DNA of 64,000 bases from RGIG1995 sp045652425. Lineage in GTDB: Bacteria > Bacillota > Clostridia > Oscillospirales > CAG-272. Shown in pieces: positions 25,034-33,417 of this stretch. Both the position numbers and the translations under genes were made by a program. Position 1 is the stretch's first letter, and every line of letters begins with the position of its first letter. Location of the stretch: assembly GCA_045652425.1 (NCBI GenBank), contig JAZRUG010000013.1, positions 44,913 to 108,912 on the forward strand, given 5' to 3'. The notes under the pieces were generated by a model. The model saw nothing but the letters and a program-made list of their open reading frames with translations, did no database searches and had not been told where the DNA came from.

Positions 25034-25062
25034 TTGACTTTTGAATTGCTTTGTGATACTAT
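25034..25062 (+). promoter_or_regulatory. Promoter of the TIM-barrel isomerase gene at 25110
   Basis: TTGACT at 25034-25039 and TACTAT at 25057-25062 with 17 bases between, about 45 bases before the ATG. Confidence 0.6.
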
Positions 25063-25109
25063 CAACATAAACTCATAACAACAAAATCATTATAAAAAGG
25101 GGAATATAA

Positions 25110-25901
25110 ATGAAAATAGCATGTACCGACCGCGGTAAATTTAAAAACGGAGATAAAACTTGGATTGACGAAGCTTTGGAGCTCGGTTTTTCATATATGG
25201 AAATTGCGGTGAGCAACCTCCCCGATGATGAAAGCTTGCAGGATGATATTCTTGCCTATGCAGTATCACGTGGGTTGACACTCTCTTTGCACGCGCCCTA
25301 CGGAGTCAACAACATATCATCGTCTGATCTTGACCGCCGTGCATCCTCGATTGCCAATCTGAAGCACTCCATCGACCTTTCGGCAAAACACGGTCTTGGC
25401 ACCGTTACCTTCCATCCCGGAAGACTTACAAACAACGAAGAAGATCCCAACGAGCATTGGGAAACGTTAATGGCTATTGTTACCGATATCGCACAATATG
25501 CAAAAGAAAAGAAAGTACGTGTCGGTATTGAAAACATGGAGAAACGTCCCTATGAGCTCGTTTTTACCGTAGATGATCTCAATCGCTTTTCACATCTCAC
25601 CGAAAACAACCCCTATTTTGGTGCAACTATAGATTTTGCGCATTATTCATCCCACAATATAGGCTTACCTAACCTTGATGACCTCAAATTGCCCCTCTAC
25701 AACGTTCATTTGAGCCAGAATTCAGCCGGCGGAAAAATGCATCATTCGTTGGTATGCGAGGACGGCTTGGTTGATTTGGTCGAGGTCTGCCGTTCGCTTG
25801 AAAATTACGGATATGACAAACTTGTCGTTCTTGAGGTAGGCGGAATCGTGCTTGAAAGCAAACAAACGCTTGAAGCCGCATTGAAGGAGCTTGAGGCATA
25901 A
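25110..25901 (+). CDS. Sugar phosphate isomerase/epimerase-type TIM barrel
   Basis: A 263-residue member of the xylose-isomerase-like TIM-barrel (AP endonuclease 2) family. Metal-ligand positions are visible: LSLHAPYG on strand 3, TFHPGR on strand 4, GIENMEKRP (glutamate) on strand 5, TIDFAHYS on strand 6, VHLSQN, and VLEVGG with the last glutamate. These enzymes isomerise or epimerise sugars or act on phosphorylated intermediates; specificity cannot be told. GGGGA precedes the ATG. It stands alone between two hairpin repeats, next to the AraC/dehydrogenase pair, with which it may share a substrate. Confidence 0.85.
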   Translation: MKIACTDRGKFKNGDKTWIDEALELGFSYMEIAVSNLPDDESLQDDILAYAVSRGLTLSLHAPYGVNNISSSDLDRRASSIANLKHSIDLSAKHGLGTVTFHPGRLTNNEEDPNEHWETLMAIVTDIAQYAKEKKVRVGIENMEKRPYELVFTVDDLNRFSHLTENNPYFGATIDFAHYSSHNIGLPNLDDLKLPLYNVHLSQNSAGGKMHHSLVCEDGLVDLVEVCRSLENYGYDKLVVLEVGGIVLESKQTLEAALKELEA

Positions 25902-25938
25902 GAATACAGTCAAGCGACGCAAGTAAGTAAAAGAATAA

Positions 25939-26027
25939 CCTACTTTCTTTTAAGGAAAGAAAGTAGGCAAAGAAACCTTAAAACTATGGGTTTGTTCCGC
26001 TTTTTAAAGTCAGCGCAAACCCTTTTT
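25939..26027 (+). repeat. Two-hairpin end module (family B) after the isomerase gene
   Basis: CCTACTTTCTTTT pairs with AAGGAAAGAAAGTAGG (25939-25967), then GCAAAGAAACCTTAAAA, then GGGTTTG at 25988-25994 pairs with CAAACCC at 26016-26022 before TTTTTC. The module has the direction of the gene. Confidence 0.8.
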
Positions 26028-26037
26028 CTTTTTCCCG

Positions 26038-26133
26038 CATTCTTTCGAAGAAAGCTTGGCAAAGAACTTTCTACAAATTAAATAACAAAAAAGTTGGACA
26101 CATCATTTTGGAATTTATCCTTATGACGTGTCC
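26038..26133 (+). repeat. Partial family B hairpin joined to family A copy 3
   Basis: GCATTCTTTCGAAGAAAGC, TTGGCAAAGAACTTT and CTACAAATTAAATAACAAAA lead into GTTGGACACATCATTTTGG (hairpin 26096-26133, closing ATGACGTGTCC). The CTACAAATTAAATAACAAAA linker is shared with copy 4 at 28540-28562, so the two loci share an extended duplicated segment. Confidence 0.75.
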
Positions 26134-26148
26134 TTTTTTATATATATT

Positions 26149-26940
26149 TCACACTTGCGAGGGGAGTTTTCCCATAATCGAACGAAAAGTTTTCGAAAAA
26201 TACGAATGGTTTGTAAAACCGCAAACATCTGCTACGGCAGATACGCTCATTCCCTGCTCTAACATACGTTGCGCCTCGGCACATCTCATTCGGTTTATTG
26301 TCTGAATAATAGAATCTCCTGTATATTTCTTGAATTGTCGAGCCAAATGAAACTTACTTACACCAACTGCCGAAGCAAGCTGCTCCAAACATATTGGCTC
26401 AGACAAATGTTGTCTAATATAATAAATCGCTTCCTTAACGTAGTTATTCTCCTCCGGAGACGGTGGTCTTTTTGTACTAAATTCGCACAAAGCAACGCAA
26501 AACCGCATAACCTCGCTTCTTAAATAAGCAACAGATTTAAAATCTTCAGGTCTTAACTCAAGAAAAGCTTTGCACACTTGATTGAAACGATTTACTAACT
26601 CGGGAGAATCTAAAAAAGTACTGAATGACAGCTCATCTGCAGGAATACCGTTTGATTTTAAAAAATCATTATCCACAATTAAACATCGATATTCTAATTC
26701 TGAATCCGTTCCAATCGAATGTAAAACGTCAGAATTAACTGTCACCAAAGAATTTTTCCGTAACGGCACAACAGTCGTATCACAACGGACAAACCCCTCT
26801 CCCTCTATACATTGAAGAAACTCAAGATTTTTATGCCAATTCGGGTTCTTTATTCTCCTACTCACTTTAAATGAGGGATGAAAAATAAAAGGCAAAACAG
26901 AGTTTTCAATTTTGTGCGTTTCGTAGCGTGAAGAAATCAT
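26149..26940 (-). CDS. AraC-family regulator
   Basis: A 263-residue protein with an N-terminal cupin-like sensor domain (residues 10-140) and a C-terminal double helix-turn-helix: ICLEQLASAVGVSKFHLARQ, then VSAVADVCGFTNHSYFSKTF. It is divergent from the Gfo/Idh/MocA dehydrogenase at 27065 with 124 bases between, so it most likely controls that gene, and perhaps the isomerase at 25110, in response to a sugar. No operator is evident to me. Confidence 0.9.
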   Translation of the reverse strand: MISSRYETHKIENSVLPFIFHPSFKVSRRIKNPNWHKNLEFLQCIEGEGFVRCDTTVVPLRKNSLVTVNSDVLHSIGTDSELEYRCLIVDNDFLKSNGIPADELSFSTFLDSPELVNRFNQVCKAFLELRPEDFKSVAYLRSEVMRFCVALCEFSTKRPPSPEENNYVKEAIYYIRQHLSEPICLEQLASAVGVSKFHLARQFKKYTGDSIIQTINRMRCAEAQRMLEQGMSVSAVADVCGFTNHSYFSKTFRSIMGKLPSQV

Positions 26941-27064
26941 AATACCTCTAATACAGCAAGATTGTGTTATTAATCATCAAGATAAGTTCTTGATTTTCTG
27001 TAAAAATACTATAAAATAAAATCAATAAAATGTCAAGATAGTAATAACGAGAAAGAGGTATTTT

Positions 27065-28375
27065 ATGAAAAAGATTAGCGTTATTGTAATCGGCGCAGGA
27101 AATCGCGGAAACCGCTATGCCGGTTTAATGGACGAATATCCCGAGCATTACGAACTTGTAGGTATGGCAGATCCCGAGGAAGCAAGAAGAAAACACTTCC
27201 ATGAAAAATTCGGTATTCCCGAAGAACGCTGTTATTTAGGCTGGGAAGAAATTTTGGCTGAACCCAAAATGGCTGATGTTGCAATAATTGCTACAGTCGA
27301 CAATATGCACTATGAACCTGCTTTACTGGCTATTGAAAAAGGATATGACCTTCTTTTAGAAAAACCTGTCGCTCCTACAGCTAAAGAATGTGCTGATATT
27401 GCCTCAGCTGCACGAAAAAAAGGAACAAAAGTTTTGGTCGGACACGTTCTGCGTTATGCACCATTCTTTTGGCACGTTAAGGAGTTAGTAATGAACGGTG
27501 CTATAGGCGATGTAGTTTCGGTAGACCAAGTCGAAGGTATCGGAAACGTCCACTTCAGCCACAGCTACGTTCGCGGAAACTGGCATAGTGAAGCTGAATC
27601 CGCACCTATGCTATTAGCAAAATCCAGCCACGACCTTGATATGATTCAATGGATCGTAGACAAGCCCTGCAAAAAAATCTCCTCATTCGGCTCTTTAACT
27701 CATTTTACAGAAAAAAACGCCCCCGAAGGCGCTCCCATTCGTTGCTCCGACGGTAACTGTCCCGTTGGAGATACTTGTCCCTACAACTGCATTAAGCACT
27801 ACGTTGATTTCAAAACCAATCCCCGCCGACGCATCATAACCCGCGGCTTTACAGATGCGTATTATGAACCCTCCGACGAGGATGTAATGAATGCACTTCG
27901 CAACACCGATTACGGTCTGTGCGTATACCACGCAAACAATGACGTAGCCGATCATCAGGTCGTTAATATGGAATTTGAGGGCGGTGTAACCGCAACATTA
28001 ACAGTAAACGCCTTTAACAAAGGCGGAAGATATATCCGTGTTTACGGAACCAAAGGCGAGCTCTATGCTCACGCCGCAGCTACAGAAATCCAAGTATTCA
28101 ACTTCGAAACCGGAAAGGTTACTTTTGTTCCTGTCGTCAAAACTGACGAATCTATTAACGGCGGTCACGGTGGCGGAGACCAAGGATTGGTTCAGGAATT
28201 ACATCAGTTCCTTAGCGGCGACTATCAAGGCTATCGCGCCGCCGATATTGATGTTTCCGTTCGAAATCATTTCCTCGCTTTTGCCGCTGAAGTTTCAAGA
28301 AACGAAGGCGTAATCGTCGATATGGACACCTACTACAAACAATATGGCTTACTTTCTTTTGAGGAAAGAAAGTAA
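27065..28375 (+). CDS. Gfo/Idh/MocA-family oxidoreductase with repeat-encoded C-terminus
   Basis: A 436-residue NAD(P)-dependent dehydrogenase. Residues 1-125 are the Rossmann fold (VIGAGNRGNRYAG, then EKPVAPTAKEC, the Gfo/Idh EKP motif); the rest is the C-terminal sheet domain with a cysteine-rich insert, CSDGNCPVGDTCPYNC, that may bind metal. Members oxidise or epimerise sugars and inositols. GAGAAAGAGGT precedes the ATG. The last eight codons (LLSFEERK) and the TAA lie inside a family B hairpin (28348-28376), so the original C-terminus seems replaced by repeat sequence. Confidence 0.88.
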   Translation: MKKISVIVIGAGNRGNRYAGLMDEYPEHYELVGMADPEEARRKHFHEKFGIPEERCYLGWEEILAEPKMADVAIIATVDNMHYEPALLAIEKGYDLLLEKPVAPTAKECADIASAARKKGTKVLVGHVLRYAPFFWHVKELVMNGAIGDVVSVDQVEGIGNVHFSHSYVRGNWHSEAESAPMLLAKSSHDLDMIQWIVDKPCKKISSFGSLTHFTEKNAPEGAPIRCSDGNCPVGDTCPYNCIKHYVDFKTNPRRRIITRGFTDAYYEPSDEDVMNALRNTDYGLCVYHANNDVADHQVVNMEFEGGVTATLTVNAFNKGGRYIRVYGTKGELYAHAAATEIQVFNFETGKVTFVPVVKTDESINGGHGGGDQGLVQELHQFLSGDYQGYRAADIDVSVRNHFLAFAAEVSRNEGVIVDMDTYYKQYGLLSFEERK

Positions 28376-28445
28376 GCAAAGAACCCCCGCTTTCTTGAAA
28401 GAAAGCTTGGCAAAGAACTTTACTTCGCTTGGTTTGTGCTACTAT
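28348..28445 (+). repeat. Family B module overlapping the dehydrogenase 3' end
   Basis: CTTACTTTCTTTTGAGG pairs with its complement ending at 28376. It is followed by CAAAGAACCCCC and a shorter hairpin, GCTTTCTTGAAAGAAAGC, then TTGGCAAAGAACTTTACTTC and GCTTGGTTTGTGCTACT. The last part matches the composite element after tepA. The first hairpin codes the end of the upstream protein. Confidence 0.75.
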
Positions 28446-28476
28446 CTATCATTTGTACAGACTTTATCTCTATATC

Positions 28477-28500
28477 GTAGGGCGGGGGCTTGCTCCCGCC
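28477..28500 (+). repeat. GC-rich palindromic repeat (family C)
   Basis: GTAGGGCGGGGGCTTGCTCC then CGCC is a GC-rich imperfect palindrome in AT-rich surroundings. Close relatives lie inside the RAYT gene (28792-28818, 28961-28987) and at 45731-45758. Confidence 0.65.
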
Positions 28501-28507
28501 GTTTTAA

Positions 28508-28604
28508 TTTAAGGAAAGAAAGTAGGCAAAGAAACCTTGCTACAAATTAAATAACAAAAAAGTTGGACACATCATTTTGGGGTTTTCTTCCATGATGTGT
28601 CCAA
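28508..28604 (+). repeat. Half family B element joined to family A copy 4
   Basis: Only the right arm of the family B hairpin remains (TTAAGGAAAGAAAGTAGG), followed by CAAAGAAACCTTG, the CTACAAATTAAATAACAAAA linker and family A copy 4 (28563-28604, TTGGACACATCAT with ATGATGTGTCCAA). Copy 4 ends four bases from the stop codon of the RAYT gene. Confidence 0.8.
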
Positions 28605-28608
28605 TATT

Positions 28609-29238
28609 TCATTTATCTTTATAATACCGTTTAATTGGGTTTTCGTGAATATATTTCCGTCTTGTTTCATAATCGTCTCTGTCTCGGATCACGTGGTCGG
28701 CAAACGAACGTTGGAAAAGATTATCTATTCCGTATTTTTGCTTACAGTTACGCACACACAATGACTTAAACGCACAAACTACATCTATCAAGGTAGGGGA
28801 GGGGCTTGCTCCTCCCGCTTGTTTGTGCAAAATAATTATTACGTGTATATGGTCGGGCATTATAACATAGTCTTCTATTGTAACGTTTTGATACCTTTTT
28901 TCAAGATTTTTTAACTGTTCTTCTGCTATTTCTCCGCAAGGCTTTAATTTTACCGAATATGCGGGAGGAGCAAGCCCCTCCCCTACCGCGTAATTACTTG
29001 TTTCACGGTCAAAGGTATTGTTTGCATTTTCTCTTTGTGATTCGGGACAGTGGGCGCCGTCCCCTACCGCGTAATCCTTTGTTTTGCTTACAGAGGGATT
29101 ATTTGTACATATAATTTCCGACAAAATCTGCCTTCTATCTTGCGTACATATCGTTACAAAATATGCACCAACTGAACTGTAATCATAATTCTTTATTCTT
29201 GTTGGTTTTCTTTCGGGTATTTTTTCTTCCATCTTCAT
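28609..29238 (-). CDS. REP-associated tyrosine transposase (RAYT, Y1/HUH family)
   Basis: A protein of about 209 residues of the Y1 transposase superfamily. SSVGAYFVTICTQDRR is the N-terminal family signature, MPDHIHVI carries the HUH metal site, and FADHVIRDRDDYETRRKYIHENP is the C-terminal helix with candidate catalytic tyrosines. RAYTs are single-copy transposases thought to move palindromic REP sequences. The gene is bracketed by family A hairpins at 28563-28604 and 29286-29323. Between the signature and HUH motif it carries in-frame repeat-coded segments (YAVGDGAHCP, YAVGEGLAPP). The start is uncertain: in-frame ATGs lie at 29232, 29238, 29244 and 29250; a TTGCAT/TAAAAT promoter overlaps 29249-29277. 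Confidence 0.88.
   Translation of the reverse strand: MKMEEKIPERKPTRIKNYDYSSVGAYFVTICTQDRRQILSEIICTNNPSVSKTKDYAVGDGAHCPESQRENANNTFDRETSNYAVGEGLAPPAYSVKLKPCGEIAEEQLKNLEKRYQNVTIEDYVIMPDHIHVIIILHKQAGGASPSPTLIDVVCAFKSLCVRNCKQKYGIDNLFQRSFADHVIRDRDDYETRRKYIHENPIKRYYKDK
28792..28987. repeat. Inverted pair of family C repeats inside the RAYT gene
   Basis: The 27 bases at 28792-28818 (GGTAGGGGAGGGGCTTGCTC onwards) recur as exact complement at 28961-28987. A third related piece at 29052-29075 shares 15 bases (CCCCTACCGCGTAAT) with the second. All three stay in frame in the transposase gene and code GGASPSPT, YAVGEGLAPP and YAVGDGAHCP. Confidence 0.8.
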
Positions 29239-29285
29239 CACCATATACATTTTAACATAAACGCTAAAAACATGCAACAAAAACA

Positions 29286-29323
29286 GGACACATCATTTTG
29301 GAATTTATCCTTATGATGTGTCC
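29286..29323 (+). repeat. RAYT-associated hairpin repeat (family A), copy 5
   Basis: GGACACATCAT pairs perfectly with ATGATGTGTCC, with TTTGGAATTTATCCTT in the loop as in copy 3, and T7 after it. It lies directly upstream of the RAYT gene and downstream of the alcohol dehydrogenase (opposite side), where it could also terminate plus-strand transcription. Confidence 0.85.
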
Positions 29324-29348
29324 TTTTTTTCTTTAGGTTTTAATTATT

Positions 29349-30413
29349 TCAGTTCCAATCAATATAAACGATAGGCTTAATAAGGTCTCTGGGTTTTTCG
29401 TCCATAACCTTAAATGCTTCTTCTATCTTATCAAAGCCTTGATATTTGTAATTCAACACTTTTTCAGGATTGAATCTTCCGGACGAAATAATGTTCAAAA
29501 GCTTTTCAATACGAAGAGCTCCGCCGGGGCAGAATCCGCCGCGTATAGTTACGTCACTCATTCCGAGTCCCCACAAATATGCGGGATATTCGAATTTATC
29601 CATAACGTCATAGAAGTTTACGCTTGAAATAGTACCATTCGGCTTTACGATCGAAAGCGCCTGATTCATCGTTGCGCAGTTACCGCCTGCAATAATAACT
29701 CTGTCAACCTGACCGCCGTTAATGGCAAGTATCTGCTGAACAACGTCTCCGTCTTTATAGCTCACTATATCAGTTGCACCGTACTCTTTTGCGAGTTCAA
29801 CACAGTTCGGACGAGTTCCAATAGCAATAATCTTTCCGGCACCTCTGAGTGCTGTACCGGCAACAGCCATAAGACCTACAGGGCCTATACCAAATACAAC
29901 TACCGTATCACCAAACTGTACGTCTGCCATCTCAACTCCGTAGAAGCCTGTTGACATCATATCAACCGTCATTAAAGCTGCTTCAATAGATACATTTTCG
30001 GGTTTTAATACAAGGTTTGCATCAGCCTGATTGATCTTGAAGAACTCTGCAAAAACACCGTCCCAAGCACCGAGAAGCTTAAAGCTTTTCATCATACCGG
30101 AATCGTGCGCATTGTTTGAATTGCGCTGCTGCATAGCCTTCTCCGTCCAATCGGGTGTACAGCAAGGCACTACAACTACATCGCCGGGCTTAAAGTATTT
30201 TACCATACTGCCCACTTCAACAACCTCTGCGATCGATTCGTGTCCTAATATAAGATTTCCCTGAACTCCGGATCCTCCGTGACTTGCATGTGTATCACTT
30301 GAACAGGGAGCAACGGCAATAGGGCGAAGAATAGCATCCATAGGACCGCATACAGGGCGCTCCTTTTCTATCCATCCCACATTATTTACCGAAATCATTC
30401 CAAAACCTTTCAT
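29349..30413 (-). CDS. Zinc-dependent secondary alcohol dehydrogenase, NADP type
   Basis: A 354-residue medium-chain dehydrogenase very like the NADP-dependent secondary alcohol dehydrogenases of Clostridium beijerinckii and Thermoanaerobacter brockii. The catalytic zinc ligands are C37 (APCSSD), H58 (LGHE) and the aspartate in MTVDMMSTGFYG. The Rossmann loop is GIGPVGL, and GTRPNC follows the second strand as in NADP-binding members. It interconverts secondary alcohols and ketones such as isopropanol and acetone. TTAGGAGG precedes the ATG. Single-gene unit with its own promoter. Confidence 0.92.
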   Translation of the reverse strand: MKGFGMISVNNVGWIEKERPVCGPMDAILRPIAVAPCSSDTHASHGGSGVQGNLILGHESIAEVVEVGSMVKYFKPGDVVVVPCCTPDWTEKAMQQRNSNNAHDSGMMKSFKLLGAWDGVFAEFFKINQADANLVLKPENVSIEAALMTVDMMSTGFYGVEMADVQFGDTVVVFGIGPVGLMAVAGTALRGAGKIIAIGTRPNCVELAKEYGATDIVSYKDGDVVQQILAINGGQVDRVIIAGGNCATMNQALSIVKPNGTISSVNFYDVMDKFEYPAYLWGLGMSDVTIRGGFCPGGALRIEKLLNIISSGRFNPEKVLNYKYQGFDKIEEAFKVMDEKPRDLIKPIVYIDWN

Positions 30414-30463
30414 TTTTCCTCCTAAAGCTACATCTAAACTTGATGTTATGTTATTTATATGAA

Positions 30464-30492
30464 ATTATAACATTATTTTTTTCAAAATGCAA
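30464..30492 (-). promoter_or_regulatory. Promoter of the alcohol dehydrogenase gene
   Basis: On the minus strand TTGCAT (30492-30487), 17 bases, TATAAT (30469-30464). Confidence 0.6.
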
Positions 30493-30598
30493 CAATAATA
30501 TTCGTATTTTTTTCACGAGCTTTTTTACAACAGTAAAGATAAATCCCTAAACAATCAACAAAATTAATAACCCCTATAAAACATTGACTATAATCGAA

Positions 30599-30625
30599 GA
30601 GGATATGGGCAAAACCCATATCCTC
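30599..30625 (-). terminator. Hairpin after the MBL-fold gene
   Basis: GAGGATATGGG pairs perfectly with CCCATATCCTC around a 5-base loop, 20 bases after the stop codon of the minus-strand gene. There is no long T-run. Confidence 0.55.
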
Positions 30626-30644
30626 TCGTTTGTATTTGTTATAA

Positions 30645-31508
30645 TTACAAAAGCTCGTTTCTTATCAAATTAATCATAATCGATGCATTGAGGTTAAACG
30701 CGTCTTCGGGAGATATCTCCTTTTTATATCCGTGCCAATACTTATCCTTAAATTGCTGTATTATCTCTTCGTCGCTGTATCCTTTTCTTATACTCTCAAG
30801 CAATTCTTGAGCCGTTTGCTCTGCGGCTGATTTCATATTCTTCAAAAAGAATTCTGTTTGGTTCTTATCAAGCAAACCAAAATGCGGTACAACAATAGAG
30901 GTTATATTAAGCTTTTCAACCTTTTCAATTGATGAAATTGACGCGCCATAGCCTATAAGATATGACGGTAAAATAGTATCTTCTCCGTCATATACACCAA
31001 TTGATTCACAAGAAAGGAACAATCCTTCTTTCTCACAATAAAATCCAATCGAGCAACGGGTATGACCTGGAAGGCTTAAAACCTTAAACTCCATATCGCC
31101 CGCCTTAATAACATCTCCGTCGTCAACGGCAATATCTACTTTCAATTCATCTCCAAGAAACTCATAGTCCGTAACACCGCATTTTTCGGCAAACTTCGCA
31201 TCAAGCTCCCTCATAGTTCTTTTCGCGCCGTCGCGTTTAAAAATCCCCTCTGCATAGCTTCCCGCTACAACCTTTGCCGACGGATATTTTCTCAATATAT
31301 ATGGGCTTCCAAGCGCGTGGTCATAGTGCGAATGTGTCAGAAAAATATAATCAAGCTCACGGTTTCCCAAAACTTTCTTTATATTCTCGGCAACAGCATA
31401 TCCTGTAAAACCAAACCCCGTATCGTATAAAATGCTCGTCTTGCCGTCATCAAGCAAAAACGAAGCATCCCCCAATTGACATCTTACGTCTGTTATAGTT
31501 ATAGCCAT
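30645..31508 (-). CDS. MBL-fold metallohydrolase
   Basis: A 287-residue metallo-beta-lactamase-fold protein. The metal motif HSHYDH sits at 59-64, LPGHTRCS supplies the next histidine, SCESIGVYDG the bridging acidic region and VVPHFG the last histidine. The glyoxalase II-like layout with an extra C-terminal helical tail suggests a thioester or lactone hydrolase. It lies 100 bases downstream of the SDR gene on the same strand and may be co-transcribed. Substrate unknown. Confidence 0.85.
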   Translation of the reverse strand: MAITITDVRCQLGDASFLLDDGKTSILYDTGFGFTGYAVAENIKKVLGNRELDYIFLTHSHYDHALGSPYILRKYPSAKVVAGSYAEGIFKRDGAKRTMRELDAKFAEKCGVTDYEFLGDELKVDIAVDDGDVIKAGDMEFKVLSLPGHTRCSIGFYCEKEGLFLSCESIGVYDGEDTILPSYLIGYGASISSIEKVEKLNITSIVVPHFGLLDKNQTEFFLKNMKSAAEQTAQELLESIRKGYSDEEIIQQFKDKYWHGYKKEISPEDAFNLNASIMINLIRNELL

Positions 31509-31608
31509 TTCAGTTTACCAACCTTTAACCTCTTGTTTTTTATTATTCTGCAATAACATATTATTTTTAACACCACATATTGAAATCACAAAATATGATA
31601 TGTCTTTT

Positions 31609-32358
31609 TTATCTCATCGTTTGTCCGCCATTTACGGAAATATTCTGTCCCGTCAAGTAACTTCCAAGTGAAGATACAAGGAACAAAATCGTATTTGCAA
31701 CATCTGTAGGATCTCCCAAACGCTTCAAATAAATGTCGGGATATGTATCAATTGAAAGCCCGAGGCTCTTGGTCATATCTGTCTCAACAACTCCGGGAGA
31801 TACAGAATTAGCTGTTATTCCGTACTCACCGCCAAGCTTCGCAAGCACTTTTGTAAATACTATCATTCCCGCTTTAGAAATTGAATAATGTGGTCCTGAC
31901 TTTACCGCGCCGCGTTCTCCCGCAATAGATGCAAGGTTAACTATACGTCCGTCACGACGTCCTTTCATTCTTTCAAACACTTTTTGTGTAAGGAAAAACG
32001 GTCCTTTCAAGTTCACGTCCATAACAAGATCCCATGCGTCTTCGGTCATCTCTTCCAATGTTACAGTATTTGATATGCCCGCATTGTTCACAAGAATATG
32101 AATAGGTCCAAATTCATTCTCCACCTGCTCAACAAAAGACTCAATAGAAGCAAAATTTCTTGCGTTAAAATCATAAGCCTTAGCTTTGACACCATATTCG
32201 GCTTCAAGCTTCGAACAAAGTTCTACTGCGCTATCATATTTTATATCTGCGATAACAATATTCGCGCCCTCTCTTGCAAAAGTAGTTGCGGTTGATGCAC
32301 CGATACCGCCTGCACCACCCGTTATCAAAGCATTGCGACCAATAAGTAACTTTTCCAT
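31609..32358 (-). CDS. SDR-family oxidoreductase (FabG-like)
   Basis: A 249-residue classical short-chain dehydrogenase. TGGAGGIG at 13-20 binds the nucleotide; NNAGIS, the serine in NLASIAGE and YSISK complete the active site. D at the end of the second strand (IADIKYD) favours NAD over NADP. The start ATG 32358 has GGAG upstream; an ATG seven codons earlier lacks a ribosome site. Clusters with an MBL hydrolase and an alcohol dehydrogenase, suggesting oxidation of a sugar alcohol or related compound rather than fatty acid synthesis. Confidence 0.88.
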   Translation of the reverse strand: MEKLLIGRNALITGGAGGIGASTATTFAREGANIVIADIKYDSAVELCSKLEAEYGVKAKAYDFNARNFASIESFVEQVENEFGPIHILVNNAGISNTVTLEEMTEDAWDLVMDVNLKGPFFLTQKVFERMKGRRDGRIVNLASIAGERGAVKSGPHYSISKAGMIVFTKVLAKLGGEYGITANSVSPGVVETDMTKSLGLSIDTYPDIYLKRLGDPTDVANTILFLVSSLGSYLTGQNISVNGGQTMR

Positions 32359-32541
32359 TTTTAATACATCTCCATTCATTAAACAAATAAGTATAAGTAT
32401 TGCTAGGTTTAAAATAAAACATTAGTAAAATTTATTGTTGCTAATGAAATTCATAAAGAGCATTTAAATCCTACATTACAAATTATAACACACCTTTTTT
32501 TAAAAATCAATATTTTTAATTTTCGTAAAATATGATTATGG

Positions 32542-32570
32542 TTTACTTTTAATAAAAATTGTGATATAGT
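32542..32570 (+). promoter_or_regulatory. Promoter of the DUF4886 gene
   Basis: TTTACT at 32542-32547 and TATAGT at 32565-32570, 17 bases apart, about 38 bases before the ATG. Confidence 0.55.
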
Positions 32571-32607
32571 TAAAACAACAAACTAAAAAGGGAAACAACT
32601 TAAGCTT

Positions 32608-33357
32608 ATGAAAATACTTTCTATCGGTAACAGCTTCTCACACGACACAATGTATCTTCTGCCTATGATTGCCAAGAACCTCGGTATCGACGGCATTTTT
32701 GCAAATTTGTATATAGGCGGTTGTACTATCGGGTATCACTATATTAACGCAATTGACAATCTCCCCGTGTATCACTATTACATAAACTCGGGCGAAGAGT
32801 GGAAAGACAGAAAAAGAGTGCGCATCAGCGAAGCGATAGCTTCTGAAGACTGGGATTGGATAAATATTCAGCACGGAAGTAAGGATTATAACTGTTATAC
32901 ACAGGATATTTTCTACAAGCGCCTTCCCGACCTCGTAAGCTACGTTCGAAGCCTCGCAGGCGAGAAAACTCGTATATCGTTCAATATGGCGTGGGTTGCA
33001 GACCCCGAAAAAGAACATCACGAAATGGTTAATCTCTATAAAAATAACCAAGAAAAAATGTACACATCATTAGTCGAATTAACCCGCAACGTTGTAGGCT
33101 TTACAGCGGGAATAGACAAAATTTCCCCTACCGGTATCGCAATTCAAACAGCTCGCAAACTCGGCTTCACCGATATCACCCGCGACGGATTTCATCTCAG
33201 TTACGATTTCGGAAGATATATCGCCTCTCTTACTTTTCTAAATGCTCTCACCGACGTCGACATCACCAAAGTTAGTTGGGCTCCCGAAAACGTAACCCCT
33301 GAAATGAAAACAGTGGCTATAAGCTGCGCCCTGCAAGCCATAGAGGAATGGGGCTGA
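32608..33357 (+). CDS. DUF4886 (SGNH-like) protein
   Basis: A 249-residue protein opening with KILSIGNSFSHD, the block-I GNS motif of SGNH-fold hydrolases, and carrying DGFHLSYD, which holds the matching Asp-His pair near the C-terminus. This pairing is characteristic of DUF4886 proteins, common in gut bacteria near carbohydrate genes and presumed to be esterases acting on acylated glycans. No signal peptide is visible, so it is cytosolic. It is divergent from the SDR-MBL unit. Confidence 0.8.
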   Translation: MKILSIGNSFSHDTMYLLPMIAKNLGIDGIFANLYIGGCTIGYHYINAIDNLPVYHYYINSGEEWKDRKRVRISEAIASEDWDWINIQHGSKDYNCYTQDIFYKRLPDLVSYVRSLAGEKTRISFNMAWVADPEKEHHEMVNLYKNNQEKMYTSLVELTRNVVGFTAGIDKISPTGIAIQTARKLGFTDITRDGFHLSYDFGRYIASLTFLNALTDVDITKVSWAPENVTPEMKTVAISCALQAIEEWG

Positions 33358-33417
33358 AAAACAGTACTTCTTTCCCCGAAAAAAGTAAAAAAAATTGAAT
33401 TTTTATGCAAAAAAATA

